Source: Bacillota bacterium (GTDB lineage Bacteria; Bacillota; Clostridia; Lachnospirales; Lachnospiraceae). From it: 5,012 nt of DNA. Position numbers and translations under genes: made by a program. Below, piece after piece: positions 1-5,012 of this stretch. A model generated the notes under the pieces. The model saw nothing but the letters and a program-made list of their open reading frames with translations. It was not told the DNA's origin and searched no databases. The DNA lies in NCBI GenBank assembly GCA_023387655.1, contig JAEWHR010000136.1, positions 1-5,012 of the forward strand, given 5' to 3'. Each line of letters opens with the position of its first letter. Positions within the stretch are counted from its first letter, which is position 1.

Positions 1-1301
1 CTAAATAGGGTTTCTTCACAGTAATGTAAAACTAAGTCTTCGCCATAATAATTTGCATATAAATTTGAATCTTCGTCAGTTGTCACAATGCAATATGCTG
101 GAACTGCTTCATGGCTTATGTATGTACAAACCACTGCCTCAGGCATACTAAACTTCTTACCTGAAGGAATAGCAAAGGCGTGAGATGTATCAAGTGGTAG
201 TCCTAATATTAAGTTATAACAAGCCCATAGGAATGGTTCTGTAGATGCATCTCCATGATTACATAAAACTGCCATTGAATAACCGCCCATAATTAAACCA
301 CCATTAGTTGAAACCCCATGAAGTCCGCCTGAATGCTCGCATATAACTTGTCCATGAAACAAACGTTTGTTTAAACCAAAACAGTAGAAAGGAAAACGGG
401 TTTCTGGGAATTCGCGACCTATAAGTATTTCAACTGCATTTGGATCTATTATTTGCTTTCCTTCAAATTTACCTTGTTGTGAAAGCATTTGATAGTATTT
501 CGTGATATCTAAAGCAGTTGATTTAACACATGCACATCCACGGTAAGGAGGTAGTACAGACCAAATTTGATCTGAATATAAATTTCCATCATCATCTAAA
601 TCAAATAAATCAGCAATGTCACCATTAGCCAAAGCCATAGCTTCTTTTCCATCTAAATCAAGTACAGTACGAGTCATACCAAGAGGCTTAAAGATTCTTT
701 CGTTAAGAAATTCCTCTAGAGTTATTCCAGCAGCTTGATCAACAACATAAGATAGAATAGCATAGGCATCGTTTGAATAACTCATACATTCACCTGGAGC
801 GCCTAATGGTTCATAAGCTCCACTGTTAGCTATATAATCTATAATATCTTCAATTGTATCCATTTTATTTGGGGAACTTTCTCGAAGCTTACGAGAAGCT
901 TCTGAATCCCTTTCTGAAGTATTCATTACAATAGACCATTCTAATGGAGGAATTGGTGGGATTCCTGCTGTGTGCATTGCTAAATGACGTAATGTTACAC
1001 ATTCTTTTGGAGTTCCTGGAATAGAAAATTGGGGAAAATACTTTATTACTGGGTCTGAAAAGCTTAATTTACCTTCTGTTTCAAGAATTGCACAAGCAAG
1101 AGTAGTCATAGACTTGCTCATAGATGCAATTCCATAGACTGTATTACCACCAACAGGTTTAGATTTTTCCATATCACAATATCCGTAACCCTTTTCAAAA
1201 ATAATTCCCTCAGGTCCTCTTATACATACTGCGAGGCTAGGATACTGCTTTTCTTGAAATAGTTTTTCTAAATAACAATCAAGTTTTTTTGTATCGTACA
1301 T
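1..1301 (-). CDS. Beta-lactamase-family (class C / S12-like) serine hydrolase, 3' end cut by window edge
   Basis: The frame is open from an ATG at 1301 down to the left edge: 433 complete codons and no stop. The class C beta-lactamase/D-aminopeptidase/esterase fold is shown by its three motifs in order: S60-M-S-K63 (nucleophile Ser60, Lys63), Y175-S-N177, and H323-S-G325 in place of KTG. Typical surrounding blocks are also present, such as LRHLAMHTAGIP (104-115), FLNERIFKPLGM (198-209) and the small-residue run after the HSG motif. The N-terminus starts directly with a catalytic-domain helix, with no signal peptide or membrane anchor. Fifteen cysteines also argue for a reducing cytosol. Residues from about 385 onward look like the beginning of an additional beta-rich domain, as some D-aminopeptidases and esterases carry. 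The start is supported by AGGAAGGTG six bases upstream. Substrate is unknown: D-aminopeptidase, peptidase, esterase or amidase are all possible. It is transcribed divergently from a peptide importer. Confidence 0.9.
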   Translation of the reverse strand, partial: MYDTKKLDCYLEKLFQEKQYPSLAVCIRGPEGIIFEKGYGYCDMEKSKPVGGNTVYGIASMSKSMTTLACAILETEGKLSFSDPVIKYFPQFSIPGTPKECVTLRHLAMHTAGIPPIPPLEWSIVMNTSERDSEASRKLRESSPNKMDTIEDIIDYIANSGAYEPLGAPGECMSYSNDAYAILSYVVDQAAGITLEEFLNERIFKPLGMTRTVLDLDGKEAMALANGDIADLFDLDDDGNLYSDQIWSVLPPYRGCACVKSTALDITKYYQMLSQQGKFEGKQIIDPNAVEILIGREFPETRFPFYCFGLNKRLFHGQVICEHSGGLHGVSTNGGLIMGGYSMAVLCNHGDASTEPFLWACYNLILGLPLDTSHAFAIPSGKKFSMPEAVVCTYISHEAVPAYCIVTTDEDSNLYANYYGEDLVLHYCEETLF

Positions 1302-1307
1302 AATAGT

Positions 1308-1316
1308 CACCTTCCT
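1308..1316 (-). promoter_or_regulatory. Ribosome binding site of the serine hydrolase
   Basis: Read on the minus strand this is AGGAAGGTG, followed by six bases and then ATG at 1301. It resembles the ideal AGGAGGTG with one extra A. It fixes the start codon of the hydrolase and therefore the absence of a signal peptide. Confidence 0.75.
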
Positions 1317-1343
1317 AACATTTAAGTTTCAATATTCAAGCAA

Positions 1344-1372
1344 ATAGTACAACAAAGAAACTTTTATGTCAA
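1344..1372 (-). promoter_or_regulatory. Sigma-A-type promoter for the serine hydrolase
   Basis: On the minus strand a perfect -35 TTGACA (1372-1367) is followed by a 17-base spacer and the -10 TACTAT (1349-1344), which matches TATAAT at four of six positions including the first two and last two. Transcription would begin near 1337, giving a leader of about 35 bases before the ATG at 1301. No operator-like symmetry was found directly over this promoter, so the hydrolase may be expressed more constitutively than the importer. That last point is inference. Confidence 0.65.
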
Positions 1373-1417
1373 TAATTATATTTTGATGAAATTATTTCTA
1401 AAATTTTGGTATAAATA

Positions 1418-1446
1418 TTGCAACTCTATTTTTAATGTATTATATT
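1418..1446 (+). promoter_or_regulatory. Sigma-A-type promoter for the peptide importer operon
   Basis: The -35 TTGCAA (1418-1423) and -10 TATATT (1441-1446) are separated by exactly 17 bases in an AT-rich stretch. Transcription would start near 1453, leaving a leader of about 110 bases before the first importer gene. The -35 hexamer lies inside one operator-like repeat and the start point lies at the edge of another, so control by a DNA-binding protein is plausible. In such AT-rich DNA a chance match is possible, hence the moderate confidence. Confidence 0.55.
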
Positions 1447-1470
1447 TTATAGTTTCAAATAGAGTTTGAA
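1418..1470. repeat. Two similar operator-like sites in inverted orientation around the importer promoter
   Basis: Site 1 is TTGCAACTCTATTTTTAA (1418-1435). Site 2, read on the minus strand from 1470 to 1453, is TTCAAACTCTATTTGAAA. The two agree at 14 of 18 positions and share an uninterrupted 10-base core, AACTCTATTT (1422-1431), whose reverse complement is at 1457-1466. Site 2 is itself palindromic: TTTCAAA (1453-1459), five bases, TTTGAAA (1465-1471). Site 1 covers the -35 box and site 2 covers the predicted transcription start, with centres 35 bases apart. This layout suits a repressor bound at two operators, but the regulator is not identified. If transcribed, the site 2 palindrome could also form a short hairpin at the very 5' end of the mRNA. 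Confidence 0.5.
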
Positions 1471-1480
1471 AACGATATCT
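1466..1480 (+). promoter_or_regulatory. Candidate CcpA-binding cre site
   Basis: The sequence TTGAAAACGATATCT fits every fixed position of the Firmicute catabolite-responsive element consensus WTGNAANCGNWNNCW, including the central CG. Against the alternative form TGWNANCGNTNWCA it has one mismatch, at the last base. Its centre lies about 20 bases after the predicted transcription start of the importer operon, a position where CcpA with HPr-Ser-P typically represses. It shares bases 1466-1471 with the right arm of the neighbouring palindrome. The motif match is seen in the sequence; function is inferred. Confidence 0.55.
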
Positions 1481-1485
1481 TATGT

Positions 1486-1497
1486 AAAAGGAGTGAT
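1486..1497 (+). promoter_or_regulatory. Orphan Shine-Dalgarno-like sequence in the importer leader
   Basis: AAAAGGAGTGAT is a strong ribosome-binding sequence but no normal gene follows. An ATG just before it (1482-1484) is immediately followed by TAA. A CTG at 1500, at ideal spacing, would read only three codons before a stop. A GTG at 1493 overlaps the site and would give seven codons ending at 1516. It may be a decayed leader peptide, a ribosome standby site, or chance in purine-rich DNA. Confidence 0.3.
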
Positions 1498-1550
1498 AGC
1501 TGAATACTTAATTTAACGATTTTACAGAGTAATTAACTTGCAAATTGAGA

Positions 1551-1556
1551 AAGGAG
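1551..1556 (+). promoter_or_regulatory. Ribosome binding site deciding the start of the first permease gene
   Basis: AAGGAG lies six bases before the ATG at 1563. The frame could be extended to a TTG at 1545, but that codon lies upstream of this ribosome-binding site and the extension would encode it, so 1563 is the better start. Confidence 0.85.
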
Positions 1557-1562
1557 ATTTTC

Positions 1563-2504
1563 ATGCGAAACTACATAATAAAAAGATTGGGACTTGGAGT
1601 GCTGTTACTTCTTTGTGTATCATTCTTGGTTTTTAGTATGTTATATTTGATGCCAGGTGATCCTGTGACTCTTATGGCAGGACCATTAGTAAAAGTAGAA
1701 AATTTAGAAGGCTTGAGGCACGAGTATGGGTTAGATAGACCTTTATTGGTACAATATGCGGATTGGATAACAAAAATACTTTTACATGGTGATTTTGGTA
1801 TTTCTTATAAGTACAGAATAGACGTTTGGTCATTGATTAAAAATAGTATTCCTATCAGTCTTAAGCTTACAGTTACAACTATGATGATAAGCACATTTAT
1901 AGCTATTCCTCTAGGACTTATGTGTGCATACAAAAAAGACAGCTGGTTTGATCGTATAACAGTAAATACTTCTTTGGTTTTTACAGCCATACCATCGTTT
2001 TGGTTAGCTGTATTACTAATGTTAGTTTTTGCAGTTAAGCTAAAATGGTTTCCACTTAGTGGTTATGAATCCTGGCAAAATTATGTATTACCTATAACTA
2101 CAGGGGTAATAGGTGGTTTGGCTAGTACAATACGTTTAACTAAATCAGAAGCTTTAGATGTTCTAAGAGAAAAGTTTGTTACAACAGCTTATGCAAAGGG
2201 TCTAGATAATAAGACAGTATTAACAAAACACGTGTTACGTAACTCTTTAATTGTAATAACTGTAAATGTATTTATGTCATTACCATGGTTGATTTCAGGA
2301 TATATAATTATTGAAAAAATATTTGGAATACCTGGGATGGGAAATTTGATGGTAACCTCGATTATTCAACAGGATTTTAATGTTGTACAAGCGTGTATAT
2401 TAATAATAACAGTACTGACAATAATTTGTAATATTCTTAGCGATATAGTTCTGGGTATTTTAGATCCCCGAATTAGAATTTCAGTTACCGGGGGTGACAA
2501 ATAA
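1563..2504 (+). CDS. dppB: Peptide ABC transporter permease, DppB/OppB family
   Basis: This 313-residue inner membrane protein forms half of the channel of a dipeptide/oligopeptide importer. It opens with the family's N-terminal pattern: a short basic stretch, a first membrane helix (about 11-30), then MPGDP (30-34) and an extracellular segment with YGLDRPL (55-61) and GDFG (76-79). Further helices lie near 99-123, 134-158, 172-190, 230-250 and 275-299. The cytoplasmic EAA loop, which docks on the ATPases, is at about 205-227 with its conserved Gly213. The EKIFGIPGMG block (251-260) and the C-terminal DPR (301-303) are family hallmarks. Length is close to the usual 306-340. Its stop overlaps the start of the next gene (TAATG at 2502-2506), indicating translational coupling. 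Peptide specificity cannot be read from the permease; nickel-type and glutathione-type permeases are close relatives. Confidence 0.92.
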   Translation: MRNYIIKRLGLGVLLLLCVSFLVFSMLYLMPGDPVTLMAGPLVKVENLEGLRHEYGLDRPLLVQYADWITKILLHGDFGISYKYRIDVWSLIKNSIPISLKLTVTTMMISTFIAIPLGLMCAYKKDSWFDRITVNTSLVFTAIPSFWLAVLLMLVFAVKLKWFPLSGYESWQNYVLPITTGVIGGLASTIRLTKSEALDVLREKFVTTAYAKGLDNKTVLTKHVLRNSLIVITVNVFMSLPWLISGYIIIEKIFGIPGMGNLMVTSIIQQDFNVVQACILIITVLTIICNILSDIVLGILDPRIRISVTGGDK

Positions 2505-3352
2505 TGAATGATAGTCCATTTAGAGAATTTTTAAAATCTTGTTATAAAAATAAAAATTTTATGCTTGGATTTATAATGGTATCTAGCATTATTATCCTTG
2601 CAATATTTGCCAAACAAATTGCTCCATATAGTTTTGATGAAGCACACCCTAAAGATATATTAGTTTCTCCTTGTGCCAAATATTTGTTTGGAACGGACAA
2701 TATGGGTAGAGATTTGTTAAGCCGTATAATTTATGGAAGTAGAATTACTCTTAAGGTTGCTTTGTTAGGTGCAGGTCTTCAGTTGGTATTTGGTGTAACT
2801 ATCGGTTTGATTTGCGGATACTTTGGAGGATTTGCTGATAGATGTTTAACCTTTATCGCAGATTTGACATGGTGTATTCCTGGAATGATTATGGCTCTTG
2901 CTGTTGTTACTATCATTGGTTCTGGGCTCACTAATGCCATCATTGCAATTGCTATAGTAAACTGGGCTTCGTATGCTAGAATGGTTCGTGCTAAAACAAT
3001 GTCAATAAAGAATCAAGCATTTATAGAAACAGGAATATCTTTTGGAGAAAAACCTATATCCATAATGCTTAGATATATTTTGCCAAATATTGTTCCCATA
3101 TTAATCGTAACAATTTCAATGCAGTTGCCAGGAACAATTATGTCTACTACTACACTTAGCTTTCTTGGAGTAGGTTCGCAGCCACCGTCACCCGATTGGG
3201 GGTTAATGGTTTCTGAAGGAATAAACTTTATATCCCGTGGACCATGGCTTTGTATTTTTCCTGGACTTGCACTAGTTTACACAGTTTTTGGATTTAATAT
3301 TTTGGGTGAAGGTCTTCGTGATTTACTTGACCCAAGAATGAAATCACAGTAG
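2504..3352 (+). CDS. dppC: Peptide ABC transporter permease, DppC/OppC family
   Basis: This is the second channel subunit, 282 residues, pairing with the upstream permease. A short cytoplasmic N-terminus precedes a first membrane helix (about 20-36), then the near-invariant FGTDNMGRDLLSR block (62-74). More helices lie around 83-106, 115-138, 141-155, 197-217 and 249-267. The EAA loop spans about 173-195 (conserved Gly181, ending LPN), and LSFLGVG (218-224) with PDWG (230-233) and the C-terminal LDPR (275-278) are typical. The ATG at 2504 shares one base with the preceding stop, and GGGGGTGA six bases upstream serves as ribosome-binding site. The next gene begins 12 bases after its stop. Similar lengths occur in nickel-type permeases, so the peptide assignment rests mainly on the full-length ATPase downstream. 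Confidence 0.92.
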   Translation: MNDSPFREFLKSCYKNKNFMLGFIMVSSIIILAIFAKQIAPYSFDEAHPKDILVSPCAKYLFGTDNMGRDLLSRIIYGSRITLKVALLGAGLQLVFGVTIGLICGYFGGFADRCLTFIADLTWCIPGMIMALAVVTIIGSGLTNAIIAIAIVNWASYARMVRAKTMSIKNQAFIETGISFGEKPISIMLRYILPNIVPILIVTISMQLPGTIMSTTTLSFLGVGSQPPSPDWGLMVSEGINFISRGPWLCIFPGLALVYTVFGFNILGEGLRDLLDPRMKSQ

Positions 3353-3364
3353 AAGGAGACGAGT

Positions 3365-4336
3365 ATGAGTGAAGAATTATTACAATTAAATAAATTATGT
3401 GTGGATTATAAGGTTAAAGAAGGATATTTGTCTGCTGTTAAAAATGTTTCTTTTTCTATAAACAAAGGAGAAATATTTGCTATTGTAGGAGAGTCAGGAT
3501 GTGGGAAATCTACTATTGCTCATTCTATTTTACGTCTTTTACCTGAACATAATGAAATAATTAAAGGAAATATCTTTTTTAATGGTGAAGATATAAATAA
3601 ATATTCGGATAGTCAGCTTGAGAGAGTTCGAGGAAAACAAATAGGAATGATTTTTCAAAATCCTCTAGATTCTCTTAATCCTGTGTATACTACCGGATAT
3701 CAAGTAGCTGAAGGAATAATGCTTGATAATGTTTCAAAAGAAGAAGCTTGGAATAGGGTTATAAATTTATATAATGATGTTAAAATGCCAGATGCACAAA
3801 AGCGTGCACAAAGTTTTCCTCATGAGTTATCAGGAGGTATGAGACAGCGTGTAATGATTGCCATGATGCTAGCAAGAACACCACAGTTATTAATTGCAGA
3901 TGAGCCTACCACAGCACTTGATGTTACAATTGAAGCACAAATTTTAAATATAATAAAAACTATTAGAGATGAATTTAATACTGCAGTAATGTTGATTACT
4001 CATAATTTTGGCTTGGTTGCAGAGGTTGCTGATAAAGTTGCAGTTATGTATGCAGGAGAAGTAGTAGAACAAGGATCAGTATTTGATATATTTGACAATC
4101 CTAAACACCCTTATACCAAACTGCTTATGAAAGCGTTACCAAGAAAGTCCAAATTTGAAGGTCGTTTGCAGACCATAGATGGTAGCGTACCAAGATTGAC
4201 AAAGAATAATCCAGGCTGTAGATTTGAAAATAGATGTCCATTTGTAATGGATATTTGCAAAACAAAAGACCCTGAAAGAAGAATAGTTACAGAGTCACAT
4301 TCTTTTAATTGTCATTTAGAAAAGGGTGGTGAATAA
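3365..4336 (+). CDS. dppD: Peptide ABC transporter ATPase, DppD/OppD family, with C-terminal cysteine cluster
   Basis: This 323-residue cytoplasmic subunit hydrolyses ATP to drive import. Motifs in order are Walker A GESGCGKS (42-49), Q-loop Gln98 in FQNP, signature LSGGM (155-159), Walker B LLIADE (175-180, catalytic Glu180), D-loop ALD (184-186) and H-loop His213. The residue after His213 is Asn, where THD is usual. The C-terminal oligopeptide/dipeptide domain begins around HPYT (248-251) and contains Cys285, Cys291, Cys298 and Cys316, spaced as in OppD/DppD proteins where this cluster holds a [4Fe-4S] centre. This full-length tail separates it from the shorter nickel-type NikD ATPases. AGAAGGAG lies six bases before the ATG. 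The next gene starts two bases after the stop, so the two ATPases are probably made together as a heterodimer. Confidence 0.93.
   Translation: MSEELLQLNKLCVDYKVKEGYLSAVKNVSFSINKGEIFAIVGESGCGKSTIAHSILRLLPEHNEIIKGNIFFNGEDINKYSDSQLERVRGKQIGMIFQNPLDSLNPVYTTGYQVAEGIMLDNVSKEEAWNRVINLYNDVKMPDAQKRAQSFPHELSGGMRQRVMIAMMLARTPQLLIADEPTTALDVTIEAQILNIIKTIRDEFNTAVMLITHNFGLVAEVADKVAVMYAGEVVEQGSVFDIFDNPKHPYTKLLMKALPRKSKFEGRLQTIDGSVPRLTKNNPGCRFENRCPFVMDICKTKDPERRIVTESHSFNCHLEKGGE
4325..4332 (+). promoter_or_regulatory. Ribosome binding site that supports a GTG start for the last ATPase
   Basis: GGTGGTGA lies inside the final codons of the preceding ATPase gene and six bases before GTG 4339. It differs from GGAGGTGA at one base. 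Because the site overlaps the upstream coding end, translation of the two ATPases is likely coupled. Confidence 0.7.
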
Positions 4337-4338
4337 TA

Positions 4339-5012
4339 GTGAGTCAAGCGGTAATTGAGTTAAATAATCTAAAAAAATACTTTTCAATTAATAAAGGGTT
4401 ATCAAATAAAAAGATTTATGTAAAAGCTGTGGATGATATTACACTTACTATAAATAAAGGAGAAATTGTTGGATTAGTTGGAGAATCTGGAAGTGGAAAA
4501 ACTACTTTAGCAAGAGTGCTTTTAAATCTTACTAAACCTACCGATGGACATGTAGTGTTTAATGGAGTAAATCTTTCAAAAGCTACTAGCAAAGAAATGA
4601 AAAAATTACGTACTGAAGTTGCAGTTGTTTTTCAAGATCCTGCATCGAATCTAAATCCTCGAGACACAGTTATGAATTCTATTATGCGACCTTTGATATT
4701 GCATGGAATGCCAAAAAAAATTGCAAAGCAAAAAGCAATAGAATCATTAGAGCTTGTGAAAATGGATTCAAGATATCTCAATAGTTATCCACATCAATTA
4801 TCAGGAGGACAACTACAACGTATTGCTATTGCAAGGGCGTTGGTTCTTAATCCGAAGGTTATGATACTAGATGAACCTACATCAGCTTTAGATATATCAG
4901 TTCAAGCTCAAATATTAAACCTACTACTTGATTTGCAGGAAAGTTTGGGTTTAACATATTTGGTTATTACACATGACCTTAATGTAATAAGATATATAAG
5001 CGATAGAGTAGC
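4339..5012 (+). CDS. dppF: Peptide ABC transporter ATPase, DppF/OppF family, cut by right window edge
   Basis: The frame is open from a GTG at 4339 to the window end, giving 224 complete codons of a protein usually 310-335 long. It is the partner ATPase of the preceding gene. Visible motifs are Walker A GESGSGKT (48-55), Q-loop Gln99 in FQDP, signature LSGGQ (154-158), Walker B VMILDE (174-179, catalytic Glu179), D-loop ALD (183-185) and H-loop THD (211-213). The insert before Walker A (about 16-29), which is longer than in the D subunit, is typical of OppF/DppF. The GTG start is supported by GGTGGTGA six bases upstream, one mismatch from ideal, and by an in-frame TGA at 4330 with no ATG between. 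The missing part would hold the end of the nucleotide-binding domain and the C-terminal peptide-transporter domain. Confidence 0.92.
   Translation, partial: MSQAVIELNNLKKYFSINKGLSNKKIYVKAVDDITLTINKGEIVGLVGESGSGKTTLARVLLNLTKPTDGHVVFNGVNLSKATSKEMKKLRTEVAVVFQDPASNLNPRDTVMNSIMRPLILHGMPKKIAKQKAIESLELVKMDSRYLNSYPHQLSGGQLQRIAIARALVLNPKVMILDEPTSALDISVQAQILNLLLDLQESLGLTYLVITHDLNVIRYISDRV

Noticed and set aside
1391..1405. A possible CodY box in the divergent intergenic region
   Set aside because: It differs from AATTTTCWGAAAATT at about five positions and lacks the central C-W-G, which is not convincing in such AT-rich DNA.
1545..1562. A six-residue N-terminal extension of permease B from a TTG codon
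   Set aside because: The extension would contain the ribosome-binding site AAGGAG at 1551-1556, which is ideally spaced for the ATG at 1563.
1453..1562. A riboswitch or T-box in the importer leader
   Set aside because: The leader of about 110 bases has no T-box TGG-type motif, no run of paired stems and no hairpin plus T-tract that I can see; only the short palindrome at 1453-1471 stands out.
1805..1990. A 61-codon minus-strand reading frame
   Set aside because: It lies wholly inside the permease B gene on the opposite strand and has no recognisable domain, so it is a shadow of the real gene.
3488..3511. Cysteine in the Walker A motif of the D subunit (GESGCGKS) as a possible redox switch
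   Set aside because: Cys is common at this position in peptide-transporter ATPases, so it is not a special signal here.

Overview
The window is AT-rich, low-GC DNA with strong purine-rich Shine-Dalgarno sites, frequent ATA and AGA codons and tightly packed genes. This points to a Firmicute, most likely an anaerobic member of the Clostridia. That assignment is inferred from composition and gene style, not from a marker gene.

Layout: positions 1-1301 (minus strand) hold most of a beta-lactamase-fold (class C / MEROPS S12-like) serine hydrolase that runs off the left edge. It has no signal peptide and many cysteines, so it is probably cytosolic. Positions 1302-1562 are a divergent intergenic region. 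It carries a sigma-A-type promoter for each side, two similar operator-like sites in opposite orientation around the plus-strand promoter, and a sequence that fits the CcpA cre consensus just after the predicted start of the plus-strand transcript. It also carries a Shine-Dalgarno-like sequence with no clear gene behind it. Positions 1563-5012 (plus strand) are four tightly packed genes of a dipeptide/oligopeptide ABC importer: permease B, permease C, ATPase D and ATPase F. The last is cut by the right edge.

How the genes may work together: the two permeases form the membrane channel and the two ATPases power it. The D subunit carries the C-terminal cysteine cluster typical of OppD/DppD. No substrate-binding protein gene is visible; it may lie beyond the right edge or elsewhere. 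The divergent hydrolase could process an imported peptide inside the cell, for example one containing D-amino acids, or could modify another substrate. The neighbour arrangement suggests this but does not prove it. The cre match predicts that the importer operon is repressed when a preferred carbon source is present. I see no mobile element, CRISPR array, RNA gene or clear terminator. The transporter itself is an ordinary family; the less usual signals are in the divergent control region and in the pairing with the hydrolase.
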